DNA of 41,372 nt, taken from assembly GCA_015060835.1 (NCBI GenBank), contig SUXT01000015.1, positions 1-41,372 on the forward strand. The letters run 5' to 3'. The notes under the pieces are model-generated. The model did not search any database and had not been told where the DNA came from. It worked only from the letters and a program-made list of their open reading frames with translations. Shown here piece after piece: positions 16,311 through 25,190 of this stretch. This DNA is from Bacteroidales bacterium (GTDB lineage: Bacteria; Bacteroidota; Bacteroidia; Bacteroidales; Bacteroidaceae). The translations under genes and the position numbers were made by a program. The stretch's first letter is position 1; each line of letters begins with the position of its first letter.

Positions 16311-17183
16311 TTAAATGCGGTCGAGTACGGTAGCTATAAGTTCTTTCATTCGTGCATTGTAGTCGATGTCGGCGCTCTGTGCCAATCGGTTGGCTATCAC
16401 TAAGCAGACAGTGGTGGCGCGGTGTCCCATCAGCCGCGACAGACCGGCTACTGCCGAACTCTCCATCTCGAAGTTGGTGATGCGCCATCCTTCGTATTCG
16501 AAGCTCTCGACAAGCTCGTTCTGACGGGGGAAGGCGAGGGGGACGCGCAAACGGCGTCCTTGCGGGCCGAAAAAGCCGCCGCAGGAGATTGTAACTCCGC
16601 GGACCATGTCGGTCTGTGCTATCTGCTCCACCAATTCGGGGTCGGCATCTATGGTGTAGGGCGCGGCAAGCAATGGCGACCACTCCATGTGTTGCATGAA
16701 AGCTGCTTCGAATCGCAGGTCGCACACTTCGTTGCGCCCCTCGTAGAAGTTGAGCAGGCCGTCGAAGCCTATCGATTTCACCGAGCAGATTACCGAGCCT
16801 GTGGGGGTAAAGGGTTGCAGGCCGCCGCAGGTGCCTATGCGCACTATCTGCAACTGTCGGAAATCGTCCTTCTCCTCGCGGGTGGCGAAGTCGATGTTGG
16901 CGAGGGCGTCGAGCTCGTTGAGCACTATGTCGATGTTGTCGCATCCTATGCCTGTGCCTACCACTGTTATGCGTTTACCTTTGTATGTGCCGGTGATGGT
17001 GCGGAACTCGCGTGCGCTGATGTCGCACTCCTGTGTGTCGAAGAAGGCTGCTACTTTGGGTACGCGATTGGGGTCGCCGACGAGTATCACCTTGTCGGCA
17101 AGCTGTTCGGGCTTCACACCCAGATGATATACTGCGCCATTGGGCTCTATCAATAGTTCCGAAGGGGGGAAATAGCGTTTCAT
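16311..17183 (-). CDS. Nucleoside phosphorylase (uridine phosphorylase-like)
   Basis: A 290-residue cytosolic enzyme of the PNP/UDP phosphorylase family, which splits nucleosides with phosphate for base and ribose salvage. Visible motifs are VILVGDPNRV (near 30), the phosphate loop region VVGTGIGCDN (near 75), RIGTCGGLQP (near 112) and the sugar-binding NFEMESSAVAG (near 238). Length and motif spacing fit uridine phosphorylase-like members of Bacteroidota more than purine nucleoside phosphorylases, but the base specificity is inferred. It is first in a two-gene unit with mnmE. Confidence 0.85.
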   Translation of the reverse strand: MKRYFPPSELLIEPNGAVYHLGVKPEQLADKVILVGDPNRVPKVAAFFDTQECDISAREFRTITGTYKGKRITVVGTGIGCDNIDIVLNELDALANIDFATREEKDDFRQLQIVRIGTCGGLQPFTPTGSVICSVKSIGFDGLLNFYEGRNEVCDLRFEAAFMQHMEWSPLLAAPYTIDADPELVEQIAQTDMVRGVTISCGGFFGPQGRRLRVPLAFPRQNELVESFEYEGWRITNFEMESSAVAGLSRLMGHRATTVCLVIANRLAQSADIDYNARMKELIATVLDRI

Positions 17184-17217
17184 GAGATTTTGTTTTAATG
17201 TAAAGGGTTGACTGAAT

Positions 17218-17249
17218 AAGAGACAGCCTCCTACGGGAAACTGTCTCTT
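17218..17249 (-). terminator. Terminator hairpin behind floA
   Basis: AAGAGACAG (17218-17226) pairs with CTGTCTCTT (17241-17249). On the minus strand it lies just beyond the floA stop and before the phosphorylase gene. Confidence 0.55.
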
Positions 17250-17262
17250 GCTTAGATGATGA

Positions 17263-18216
17263 TTAATCCTTTGCTATGTTGTCCCGCATGGCAGTGTCTG
17301 CCTGTATGTTTTTCATGCGGTAGTAGTCCATGATGCCGAGGTTGCCTGTGCGGAATGCCTCTGCCATTGCCTTGGGCACCTCTGCCTCTGCCTGTATTAC
17401 GTTGGCGCGTGCCTCCTGTGCCTTTGCCTTCATCTCCTGTTCGAGAGCTACAGCCATTGCGCGACGCTCCTCGGCCTTTGCCTGTGCGATGTTCTTATCG
17501 GCATTTGCCTGGTCTATCTGCAATGCTGCACCAATGTTCTTACCTATGTCGATGTCGGCGATGTCGATGGAGAGAATCTCGAATGCTGTGCCGGCGTCAA
17601 GACCTTTCTTAAGCACAAGTTTTGAGATTGAATCGGGGTTCTCGAGCACTGCCTTGTGGCTCTCAGCCGAACCGATTGACGAAACGATACCTTCGCCTAC
17701 GCGGGCAAGCACTGTGTCCTCGCCTGCACCACCGACGAGGCGTTTGATGTTGGCGCGTACTGTTACACGGGCAATGGCGATGAGCTGAATACCGTCCTTT
17801 GCTACTGCTGTAACATGGGGGGTGTCGATTACTTTGGGGTTAACTGACATCTGCACTGCCTCGAACACGTCGCGACCTGCAAGGTCGATGGCTGTTGCCA
17901 TCTGGAAGCTGAGTTCGATGTTGGCCTTTGATGCCGATACAAGGGCATGAACCACTTTTGCCACATGTCCGCCGGCGAGGTAGTGTGCTTCGAGGGCATC
18001 GCGGCTGATGTCGCTGAGACCTGCCTTGTGTGCCTCAATCATTGCCTGAACGATGCCGTGGGGAGGCACGTTACGTATTCTCATCAAGAACAACTGAAGG
18101 AGCGAGATTTGCACTCCCGATACCTTTGCCGACAGCCATAGGACGAACGGCACATAGTGGAAGAAGATTGACAGAACGACAATGACCGCTACTGCCAAAA
18201 GAACGATTGTGTACAT
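17263..18216 (-). CDS. floA: Flotillin-like protein FloA
   Basis: A 317-residue membrane scaffold protein (UPF0365/YqfA family), which in other bacteria forms foci in ordered membrane domains. It has an N-terminal membrane hairpin (residues about 3-32), then the PHB-like region beginning [16 protein letters not shown], and a conserved [20 protein letters not shown] near 180. An Ala/Glu/Lys-rich coiled-coil segment ([20 protein letters not shown], about 235-290) mediates self-assembly. Full length. It follows nfeD by 18 bases; the pair floA-nfeD is widely conserved as an operon. Confidence 0.93.
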   Translation of the reverse strand: MYTIVLLAVAVIVVLSIFFHYVPFVLWLSAKVSGVQISLLQLFLMRIRNVPPHGIVQAMIEAHKAGLSDISRDALEAHYLAGGHVAKVVHALVSASKANIELSFQMATAIDLAGRDVFEAVQMSVNPKVIDTPHVTAVAKDGIQLIAIARVTVRANIKRLVGGAGEDTVLARVGEGIVSSIGSAESHKAVLENPDSISKLVLKKGLDAGTAFEILSIDIADIDIGKNIGAALQIDQANADKNIAQAKAEERRAMAVALEQEMKAKAQEARANVIQAEAEVPKAMAEAFRTGNLGIMDYYRMKNIQADTAMRDNIAKD

Positions 18217-18234
18217 AGTTTAATTTATTGAATG

Positions 18235-18699
18235 TTATACTTTTGCTACATATATCACACCGGCTGCAATGCGCTTGACGACAATCTCCTCTTTTTCGTC
18301 GATAAAGCCGTCGCTCGATGTTACCTCCACGATGCTATCGCCGAACTGTGCTTCGCCTATGAGCGCGAGACGGGTGGTTGCGTAACCGCGGTCGCCTATC
18401 TTTATGTCGACGGGGGATTCATCGGCTACGGTGGAGTCGATGTTTTTCTTCAGCGCCACATTGTCGAGCGATTTTCCATAAATTGCCCACAGGATGAGGG
18501 CTACGGAGATTGTTATCACTATGAGGATGGTTATCCATCCGGCAATGTCGCCGATTGTTATGAAGGCATATACCACAGATGCGAGCATGGCTCCCACGCC
18601 GAGTATGCCGGTGAGCCCCAGTCCGGGGATAAGGGCTATTTCGGCCACCAATAGCACTGAGCCCAAGACTACAAGAAGTCCTATTACAAATAGTTCCAT
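18235..18699 (-). CDS. NfeD-family membrane protein
   Basis: A 154-residue short-form NfeD protein. Three hydrophobic segments occupy about residues 2-20, 28-48 and 52-72. The C-terminal 80 residues form the OB-fold (IGDRGYATTRLALIGEAQFG, then EVTSSDGFIDEKEEIVVKRI). NfeD proteins accompany flotillin-type scaffolds and are thought to assist their assembly. It lies between the TPR/PD40 gene (9-base gap) and floA (18-base gap). Confidence 0.88.
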   Translation of the reverse strand: MELFVIGLLVVLGSVLLVAEIALIPGLGLTGILGVGAMLASVVYAFITIGDIAGWITILIVITISVALILWAIYGKSLDNVALKKNIDSTVADESPVDIKIGDRGYATTRLALIGEAQFGDSIVEVTSSDGFIDEKEEIVVKRIAAGVIYVAKV

Positions 18700-18708
18700 A
18701 GTATCAGG

Positions 18709-20160
18709 TTATTTTGATATAAACTGTTTTTCTGTTCTTCTTATCTTCACTATAAGTTCTTCGAGTGCAGCCTCTTCGGCAATGACGCGGGTTTCAAGCT
18801 CCATCAGTGCGGTGCTCATCTTTTGCTTTGCTGCTTTGTCGGCACGGGCATATGCATCGCGTTGTTGTTCGAGCTTTTGCGACTCTTTTGCGAGATTTGT
18901 ACTGCGCTGCTTCCAACTGTCGTAGAGTTTGCGGGCTTCGGGGCTCTTGAACTGATTGACACTTGTATATTCAGTGAGGTCGTCTATAATGAAGAGAAAA
19001 TCGCTCTGCTTTTGGTTTTCGGGCTGTTCGTAAAGGAACATCAACAGTTTTTGCCTTGCCTTGCGCACCTGCTCTTCGTCCTCTTGTGTGTCGGCGATGG
19101 AGCCTAACTGTGATAGAGATATTATCTTGGAAGAGTCGCCCTGCTCGTAGTTGTAGGTTACTTTGGTGGCATTGGGGATGAAGATGTATACACACACTTT
19201 GCCCGGCTCCATGCGGCGGTCGGTGGCGAACCATCCGAGACCGGCAATGTCGTTTATGACAAGCATATAGTCGTTTGCTTCGGAATTGAAGGGCATTCCT
19301 ACGTTTTCGGGTTTCAGATATGTGCCGTCTTCGCTGTCGTAGCGGGTTACGAAGATGTCGTAGCCGCCTATTGAGCCTTCGCCATCGCTGGCAAAATAGA
19401 ATGTGCTGCCGTCGACAGACATGAATGGATAGTTGTCATTTCCACCTGTCTCTATGCCGGACAATTGCTTGCCTTCGGTCCATTTGCCGTTTACATTGGT
19501 ACTGTGGTATAGGCGCAGATGGTTACCCTCTTCTGTCGCTGTCATGCGGGGATAGTAGAGGTCGGTGCCGCGCTCGGTTATCGAGACTGTGCCTTGTGCT
19601 TCGGCATCGTCGAAGAACTGTGCCGCGGTGGAGAGCGTACCTACATCGCGGCCTGTGCGGTATGCTGTGAGGAATTTCTCTTTATCGACTACAATGCTGT
19701 CTACCACACAGATGCGCTCGGTCATCTTCATCATTCTTTGCAGACGCTTCACTGCCTCGCAACGCTCCTCGTAGAGTGCTGCCTCTTCCTCGTCCTTGCA
19801 GCCGTCAATGAAATTTTCGTAGCTTTCTATTGCTTCATCGTAGCGGAAATACTTCTTGTAATAGTCGCCAAGATAGCGATGGGCATTGTTGACCTTGCGG
19901 GTTACGGCATAGCGAAGCATCTTTTCGATGTTCTCGGTGGTGTCGTTTGTTTCGAAACAGCAGACTGCATACCAATAGTTGTAACTGCCGTCGCGGGGTG
20001 CCTTCTTCAGCAATGTCTTGAAAATGGGTTTTGCCTCGGCATATTTGCCTTCGAGGAACATCTTGCGCGCCTTTTCGCGGGAAGATTGTGCCATAATGGG
20101 CAATGGCAGCATGAGCAATATGAGTAGTATATGAAATATTCTGTGCATAATTTTCATCAT
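18709..20160 (-). CDS. TPR and PD40-repeat envelope protein with C-terminal coiled coil
   Basis: A 483-residue exported protein. A signal peptide (about 1-24, ending PIMAQ) is followed by TPR-like helices (MFLEGKYAEAKPIFKTLL; then RYDEAIESYENFI). A WD40-like PD40 beta region spans about 195-330, with NDNYPFMSVDGSTFYFASDG and GGYDIFVTRYD. The C-terminal 90 residues are a charged coiled coil (ESQKLEQQRDAYARADKAAK). Proteins with TPR plus PD40 are common in Bacteroidota envelopes. The exact role is unknown. Start choice is open among Met1, Met2 and Met5. It leads the probable operon with nfeD and floA. Confidence 0.75.
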   Translation of the reverse strand: MMKIMHRIFHILLILLMLPLPIMAQSSREKARKMFLEGKYAEAKPIFKTLLKKAPRDGSYNYWYAVCCFETNDTTENIEKMLRYAVTRKVNNAHRYLGDYYKKYFRYDEAIESYENFIDGCKDEEEAALYEERCEAVKRLQRMMKMTERICVVDSIVVDKEKFLTAYRTGRDVGTLSTAAQFFDDAEAQGTVSITERGTDLYYPRMTATEEGNHLRLYHSTNVNGKWTEGKQLSGIETGGNDNYPFMSVDGSTFYFASDGEGSIGGYDIFVTRYDSEDGTYLKPENVGMPFNSEANDYMLVINDIAGLGWFATDRRMEPGKVCVYIFIPNATKVTYNYEQGDSSKIISLSQLGSIADTQEDEEQVRKARQKLLMFLYEQPENQKQSDFLFIIDDLTEYTSVNQFKSPEARKLYDSWKQRSTNLAKESQKLEQQRDAYARADKAAKQKMSTALMELETRVIAEEAALEELIVKIRRTEKQFISK

Positions 20161-20180
20161 TTATCGCAGGATTCGCTATT

Positions 20181-20199
20181 CTATATTCTGCGAATATAG
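20181..20199 (-). promoter_or_regulatory. Palindrome and possible -7 box ahead of the TPR/PD40 operon
   Basis: CTATATTC (20181-20188) and GAATATAG (20192-20199) form a perfect inverted repeat around TGC. The minus strand reads TATATTCG across 20191-20198, a variant of the TAnnTTTG -7 box 31 bases before the gene. No good -33 box is seen. Confidence 0.35.
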
Positions 20200-20283
20200 C
20201 GATAAAGAATGAAAATATTACATTTTGAATATCTTTTTTTAGGTATTTTTTTCAAATAGTGCCGCCGAGTGCTATCTTTTTTG

Positions 20284-20291
20284 TAGTTTTG
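20284..20291 (+). promoter_or_regulatory. -7 promoter box of ttcA
   Basis: TAGTTTTG followed by CA fits the Bacteroidota -7 consensus, 20 bases before the ttcA start. The -33 element is not clear. Confidence 0.5.
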
Positions 20292-20311
20292 CAGAGAATT
20301 TTGAGAGACAA

Positions 20312-21067
20312 ATGGCAAAGTACTCACCCGAACAGCTACTGCGAAAAAAGATAGAGCGCCGCTTCAACAAGGCGGTGGTCGATTACCGTATGCTCGACGA
20401 TGGCGACAGGATTCTGGTTGCTGTGTCGGGAGGCAAGGATTCCCTTGCCTTGCTTGAACTGCTGGCTGCCCGCAGCCGCATCTTCAAGCCGCGCATAAGC
20501 ATTGTGGCTGCACACATAAGGTTGCGCAACATAGAGTATCTGTCGGATGCGGCTGTGCTCGATGAATTCTGCCGCAGCAGAGGGGTGGATTTTCATTTGA
20601 TAGAGAGCGAATTCGATGCTTCGACCGACAAGCGCAAGTCGCCCTGCTTTCTCTGTTCGTGGAACCGCCGCAAGGCGCTTTTCACTCTGGCGCAGGAGCT
20701 TGGGTGCAACAAATTGGCATTGGGGCACAACATGGATGATTTTCTCGAAACACTGCTCATGAACATTACCTTTCAGGGGGCATTTTCGGCGATGGCTCCG
20801 GTGATGGGGATGAAGAAGTTCCCGCTTACGGTCATACGCCCTCTGTGCCTTGTGAATGAGGAGGATATAGAGTCTCTTTCGCAACAGGCCGGGTATCCCA
20901 GGCAGGTAAAAAGATGTCCGTATGAGCGTGAGAGCAACCGCGAGGAGATGAGGCAACTGCTGAAGCATCTTGAAACGCTCAACCCCGAAGCACGTTACAA
21001 CCTTTGGGGAAGCATGAGCAACATACAGCATGAGCTTCTGCCGCCGCACGTAGAAAAGAAACAATAG
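20312..21067 (+). CDS. ttcA: TtcA-family tRNA 2-thiolation protein
   Basis: A 251-residue PP-loop ATPase of the TtcA family, which makes 2-thiocytidine at position 32 of tRNA. The ATP-binding PP-loop is SGGKDS at residues 39-44. Cys112 and Cys115 (PCFLC) and Cys202 (RCPYE) are spaced like the three cysteines that hold the iron-sulfur cluster in TtcA. The GHNMDDFLETLLMN stretch (138-151) is also typical. It is shorter than E. coli TtcA at both ends. It is preceded by its own promoter box. Confidence 0.85.
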   Translation: MAKYSPEQLLRKKIERRFNKAVVDYRMLDDGDRILVAVSGGKDSLALLELLAARSRIFKPRISIVAAHIRLRNIEYLSDAAVLDEFCRSRGVDFHLIESEFDASTDKRKSPCFLCSWNRRKALFTLAQELGCNKLALGHNMDDFLETLLMNITFQGAFSAMAPVMGMKKFPLTVIRPLCLVNEEDIESLSQQAGYPRQVKRCPYERESNREEMRQLLKHLETLNPEARYNLWGSMSNIQHELLPPHVEKKQ

Positions 21068-21146
21068 AAAACATAAAGGGTGGCTCCATAAAACACACCC
21101 GGCAAAGAATTATAGATTACTAATTTATTGAACTACCCTAAAAACA

Positions 21147-21521
21147 ATGAACAAAGCTATTCTGACCGTACTACTGCTTATAATATCGAACACTTTCATG
21201 ACTTTTGCATGGTACGGCAACCTGAAACTACAGCAGATGAAAGTGATAAGTTCCTCTACCCCACTCATATTCATCATACTGATAAGCTGGGCAATAGCCA
21301 TGCTCGAATACTCATTCCTCATCCCAGCCAACCGCATAGGTTCGGACATCAATGGCGGTCCCTACTCACTTGTGCAGCTGAAAGTGATACAGGAGGCTAT
21401 TTCGTGCATTGTATTCGGTGTGATTGTTACCCTCTGCTTCAAAGGCGAAGCACTTGCATGGAACCACATAGTCGCATTCATACTGCTGATACTTGCCGTA
21501 TATTTTGTATTTATAAAATAA
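21147..21521 (+). CDS. DUF486 (DMT-type) small membrane protein
   Basis: A 124-residue integral membrane protein with four hydrophobic segments (about 4-22, 38-58, 77-100 and 105-122). The sequence matches the DUF486 family within the drug/metabolite transporter group: TFAWYGNLK near 19-27, a central EYSFLIPANRIGS, and QLKVIQEAIS. The substrate is unknown. It converges on the regulator gene with a 9-base gap and no obvious terminator between them. Confidence 0.85.
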   Translation: MNKAILTVLLLIISNTFMTFAWYGNLKLQQMKVISSSTPLIFIILISWAIAMLEYSFLIPANRIGSDINGGPYSLVQLKVIQEAISCIVFGVIVTLCFKGEALAWNHIVAFILLILAVYFVFIK

Positions 21522-21530
21522 GAAAATGTT

Positions 21531-22484
21531 CTATTTCTGAATATCCTCTATATTCACCAATTTGTTGGCAATGGCATAGATAATCAATCCCGCCGTGGTA
21601 TGTATCTGCAATTTGTTGGAGATGTTGCGTCGGTGGGTTGTTACCGTATGCACCGAGAGGAACAGATAATCGGCAATTTCCTTGTTGTTCATACCCTTGG
21701 TGATGCATACAATTATATCCTTCTCTCTATCACTGAGCACCTCCAGCCTATCCTTGTCCTGCACTTCGCTGTCGGGGTCGTCGGTATATAGTATCTGACC
21801 GCTCTTTTTCAGTTGCTGTTCAATGAGTTTCACCGCCGGGACAAACAGTTTGTCCTCAATCATGCAGTGCGATGTCAAATCCTGTTCACAGAGAATAATT
21901 TCCAGCAGTACGGCATTTAGCAGATAGTTGTTCTTTTCGGGGTAGTAACGAATGATGATATCCTTGAGTTCCTTCAGTTTGTCGCCTATCGGCGCATGTT
22001 TTCCCGCAAATGCCGATATTGAAAAACTACGGTTCAGGAATCCTTGAGACAACAGCTCTACATAAGAGAAAACCACTTCGTTTTCATACTCCATGTGCTT
22101 TCTCACTTCGGTTACATATTCATCGTAGAAGCGGACTATGAGCATCGCAATGTCATTTGTACCCGAACAGTCTATCGCCTCAATGAGTTTACGGCGGATA
22201 TTGGGCAGATTGAAATCGAGGAAATATTCGTGCGCCTGCTTCAAATAACCTATAATCGAAGGCAAAGAAACAGCCTCGAAGTTGTAGTCCCTGTCCGACA
22301 CAAAATTCACAACCTCCAAAAAAGTATTCTCGTTCACATTGTGAGTGCGGCAGACATCTCTCACCGATTTGTCGCCAAAGCCCAATGATATCCCGAAACG
22401 TCCCATAACAAGAATCAACGCACTGTTGTCCTTGACAAGATCGCGCATCTTATCCGTTGGCTTATACCCCATAGAGTTATTCAT
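21531..22484 (-). CDS. YtfE/RIC-type di-iron domain fused to LuxR helix-turn-helix
   Basis: A 317-residue regulator. Residues 12-65 resemble the ScdA/YtfE N-terminal domain, followed by a hemerythrin-like four-helix bundle. All six di-iron ligand positions known in E. coli YtfE (His84, His129, Glu133, His160, His204, Glu208) have counterparts at His85, His130, Glu134, His163, His206 and Glu210. The cysteine pair of the YtfE N-terminal domain is not present. Residues about 245-310 are a LuxR/GerE helix-turn-helix (LSDREKDIIVCITKGMNNKE; then LFLSVHTVTTHRRNI). A di-iron sensor of nitric oxide, oxygen or iron controlling DNA binding is the natural inference. It is divergent from the porin-imelysin-oxidoreductase genes, its likely targets. 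Confidence 0.85.
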   Translation of the reverse strand: MNNSMGYKPTDKMRDLVKDNSALILVMGRFGISLGFGDKSVRDVCRTHNVNENTFLEVVNFVSDRDYNFEAVSLPSIIGYLKQAHEYFLDFNLPNIRRKLIEAIDCSGTNDIAMLIVRFYDEYVTEVRKHMEYENEVVFSYVELLSQGFLNRSFSISAFAGKHAPIGDKLKELKDIIIRYYPEKNNYLLNAVLLEIILCEQDLTSHCMIEDKLFVPAVKLIEQQLKKSGQILYTDDPDSEVQDKDRLEVLSDREKDIIVCITKGMNNKEIADYLFLSVHTVTTHRRNISNKLQIHTTAGLIIYAIANKLVNIEDIQK

Positions 22485-22517
22485 TTTTTATCTTCTGATA
22501 ATCTTTGTTTGCTGTTG

Positions 22518-22548
22518 CAAAATTACCTACCTATTTAAATATAGGCAA
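22518..22548 (-). promoter_or_regulatory. Promoter of the di-iron LuxR regulator, with inverted repeat
   Basis: On the minus strand TTG (22546-22548) and TAATTTTG (22518-22525) are separated by 20 bases. Between them CCTAT (22530-22534) and ATAGG (22541-22545) form an inverted repeat that could be an operator. Confidence 0.6.
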
Positions 22549-22603
22549 TACCCAAAAATAGTGAAAAACCACCTCAATATGTTTCAAAATACCAAATTCA
22601 GAG

Positions 22604-22636
22604 TATTGTCCGCGCACCATTCCCGCCATAATTTTG
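22604..22636 (+). promoter_or_regulatory. Promoter of the porin-imelysin series
   Basis: TATTG (22604-22608) and TAATTTTG (22629-22636) are separated by 20 bases, the standard Bacteroidota spacing, with the start codon 22 bases further on. Confidence 0.65.
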
Positions 22637-22658
22637 CACTCGAAAAAATTAATTCCAT

Positions 22659-23927
22659 ATGAAAAAATTCATACTCATTCTTACACTGCTTACGGGAGTG
22701 AACATGATGGTCGGCGCACAGAAGCCCCACTCCCGATTGAGCATAGGCGGCTATGGCGAAGCTGTCTTCACCCGCAACTTCTATAGCGACAAATATCTGC
22801 GTTACACCGATGCAGAGACATACAAGAACGACGACAGCCACGGACGTTTCGACCTGCCCCACGTGGTACTTTGGCTCGGTTACGACTTCGGACAAGGCTG
22901 GACACTCGGAACCGAAATCGAATTTGAGCACGGAGGCACAGAGAGCGCCGTAGAGATTGAAGAAGAGGAGGCAGGCGAATACGAATCGGAAGTTGAACGT
23001 GGCGGCGAGGTAGCCCTTGAACAGTTCTGGATAAACAAAGCTTGGCTTGGCGGAAAGATAAACCTTAAGATGGGACATATAATAGTTCCCGTCGGAGCCA
23101 CCAACATGTATCACATGCCCACTGAGTTTTTCACCAACTACCGTCCCGAGGGAGAGAGCACCATCATGCCCTGCACATGGCACGAAACAGGTATCAGCCT
23201 GTGGGGTAAAACCGGCAAATGGCGCTACGAAGTGATGTTCCTTCCCGGACTCGACTCCGACAGATTCGGTCGTCAGACATGGATAGCAGGCGGTGCAGGC
23301 AGCCCATACGAGTTCAAGATAGCAAACTCATACGCCGGAGCATTCCGCGTAGACAACTTCTCCATCAAGGGATTGCGCCTGTCGCTCAGCGGCTATGCAG
23401 GAAACTCGTTCAAGAACACCCTTAGCGTTACACAGAACGATAAATACGACGATGTGAAAGGAACCGTAACAATCGGCGCATTCGATTTCTGCTACGATGC
23501 ACACGACCTTATCGTACGCGGCAATTTCGACTATGGTCATCTGAGCGATTCGGAGCTCATCACAAAATACAACATGTCCATGCGCAAGGATTCGCCCTCA
23601 CCCAAACAGGCTGTGGCATCTGATGCCATTGCAGCAGGCATAGAGGCGGGATACAACATCTTCGGACTGATGGAGAACAAAAAGTTGCATCATCAACGTC
23701 TCTACCTCTTCGGCCGCTACGAGTACTACGACTCCATGCACAAGACCGAAGGAACCATCCAGGATGCGGCATGGTGCGGTCGCAGCCGCATAGCGGCAGG
23801 CTTGAACTACCGCCCCATAAAGGATATAGTATTCAAGGGAGAATATAGCATAGGGCTTCTCGACAAGGCCTATAACGACGAGCCTTCAATCTCTATAGGT
23901 GTAGCCTACAGCGGACTATTCAAATAA
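22659..23927 (+). CDS. Outer membrane porin-like beta-barrel protein
   Basis: A 422-residue protein with a signal peptide (about 1-20, ending MVGAQ), then alternating amphipathic strands typical of an outer membrane barrel: LSIGGYGEAVFTRN at the start, LWLGYDFGQGWTLGTEIEF, WRYEVMFLPG, and a C-terminal strand ending in aromatic Phe-Lys (ISIGVAYSGLFK). An acidic loop (VEIEEEEAGEYESEVE, about 100-115) could bind cations. No plug or TonB box is seen, so it is a porin rather than a TonB-dependent receptor. It starts the series ahead of imelysin (26-base gap), so a role in letting iron or another ion pass is plausible but not shown. Confidence 0.75.
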   Translation: MKKFILILTLLTGVNMMVGAQKPHSRLSIGGYGEAVFTRNFYSDKYLRYTDAETYKNDDSHGRFDLPHVVLWLGYDFGQGWTLGTEIEFEHGGTESAVEIEEEEAGEYESEVERGGEVALEQFWINKAWLGGKINLKMGHIIVPVGATNMYHMPTEFFTNYRPEGESTIMPCTWHETGISLWGKTGKWRYEVMFLPGLDSDRFGRQTWIAGGAGSPYEFKIANSYAGAFRVDNFSIKGLRLSLSGYAGNSFKNTLSVTQNDKYDDVKGTVTIGAFDFCYDAHDLIVRGNFDYGHLSDSELITKYNMSMRKDSPSPKQAVASDAIAAGIEAGYNIFGLMENKKLHHQRLYLFGRYEYYDSMHKTEGTIQDAAWCGRSRIAAGLNYRPIKDIVFKGEYSIGLLDKAYNDEPSISIGVAYSGLFK

Positions 23928-23953
23928 AAAACAACCATAAATAGATTAAAAAA

Positions 23954-25123
23954 ATGAAAAGAAAATTGAGATTCCTATCTTGCTTTGCATTCGGTGCGAT
24001 GCTTATGTTCGGCATGAGTGCTTGCAGCAACGACGACGACAACGATGCATTGGACGAGCCCGAATACAAAGAGAATATGTTCGAGGCAGCAATGATTCCC
24101 TACATCGACAACACCGTAGTGCCCACATACAAAGGCATGGCAGACAATGCCATACTCATGGCAAACTCATGCAATGCCATAGCCGAAGCGTTTGCAGAAG
24201 GCACACTCACCACTGATCTTATAAAGGAGGCAGGCACACACTGGAACAATTGCCGCGACTATTGGGAGAAGAGCGAGGCTTTCCTCTACGGTGCAGCAGC
24301 CGACTACAACATCGACCCGCACATAGACTCATGGCCTTTGGACAAGAACGCGATGGAGCAACTGCTCGCAAACATTCGTGCCGGACAGTCGTGGGACGTT
24401 GCAAATCTCGGTTACGGTCTTTTAGGATTCCATGCCGTGGAGTATATGCTGTTCGAACTCAGCGAAGATGGCAACACATCCAAGCCCCACAATGTGGACT
24501 ACACCACCGAGGAACTTGTCTACCTGTGTGCCGTTGCCGAAGACTTGCGCGACCAATGTATTCTGTTGGAGGCTGCATGGGCCGGCATGGACAATATCAC
24601 TGCAGAGAAGGCAGAATTCATGGAAGCTGCCGAGCTTGAGCCATCCTTCAACTATGGTTGGAGCATGAAAAATGCAGGCAAAGGCGGAAGCCACTACAAG
24701 AACTTCCAGGAGGCTGCCGAGGATTTGGTTCAGGGTTGCATCGACATTGCCGACGAGGTGGGCAACACAAAAATAGGTCGCCCTGCCAACGGTTCATCAG
24801 AGGACGACAAGAACTACATAGAGTCACCCTACAGCCTTAACTCCATCAATGACTTTGTGGGCAACATCGTCAGCATACAGAATGCCTACACAGGAAGCAA
24901 GGAGGGCGATGCATCCATCAGCGACTACATCAAGAGCGTGAACCCCGGACTCGATTCAAAGGTAAAGAGTCAGATTCAGGCTTGCATTGCAGCCATCAAA
25001 AAGATTCCCGAACCTTTTGCAAAAAGCGCATCGAGTCCCGAGGCTGACAATGCTGTGAAGATTGTAGGCACAGACCTTGTGGATATTCTCGAGAGTGTAA
25101 TGGCTGAATTGTCAAAATACTAA
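23954..25123 (+). CDS. Imelysin-family lipoprotein (M75-like)
   Basis: A 389-residue lipoprotein with a signal peptide and lipobox ending at Cys24 (GMSAC), followed by an acidic run (NDDDND). The imelysin signature GxHxxE is present as GFHAVEYMLFE near residues 157-167. The protein is mostly helical, as expected for the two four-helix bundles of the family. Imelysins were first called peptidases (M75) but are now generally linked to iron uptake, acting at the cell surface or periplasm. It is followed 67 bases later by the di-heme oxidoreductase, a frequent partner. Confidence 0.9.
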   Translation: MKRKLRFLSCFAFGAMLMFGMSACSNDDDNDALDEPEYKENMFEAAMIPYIDNTVVPTYKGMADNAILMANSCNAIAEAFAEGTLTTDLIKEAGTHWNNCRDYWEKSEAFLYGAAADYNIDPHIDSWPLDKNAMEQLLANIRAGQSWDVANLGYGLLGFHAVEYMLFELSEDGNTSKPHNVDYTTEELVYLCAVAEDLRDQCILLEAAWAGMDNITAEKAEFMEAAELEPSFNYGWSMKNAGKGGSHYKNFQEAAEDLVQGCIDIADEVGNTKIGRPANGSSEDDKNYIESPYSLNSINDFVGNIVSIQNAYTGSKEGDASISDYIKSVNPGLDSKVKSQIQACIAAIKKIPEPFAKSASSPEADNAVKIVGTDLVDILESVMAELSKY

Positions 25124-25138
25124 CAGATAAACAGTGAT

Positions 25139-25169
25139 GTATGGGGCGGGAAAATCGTCCCGTCCATAC
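25139..25169 (+). terminator. Hairpin between imelysin and di-heme oxidoreductase genes
   Basis: GTATGG and CCATAC (25139-25144, 25164-25169) close a GC-rich stem with one bulge. There is no T run, so it more likely stabilises or partly attenuates the message than ends it. Confidence 0.35.
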
Positions 25170-25190
25170 CTATAAACAAACAGATATATT

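Noticed and set aside
15405-17156. Long open frames on the plus strand (15405-16403 and 16422-17156)
   Set aside because: They are antisense to mnmE and the phosphorylase, which have complete conserved motifs; the translations are low-complexity shadows of GC-rich codons.
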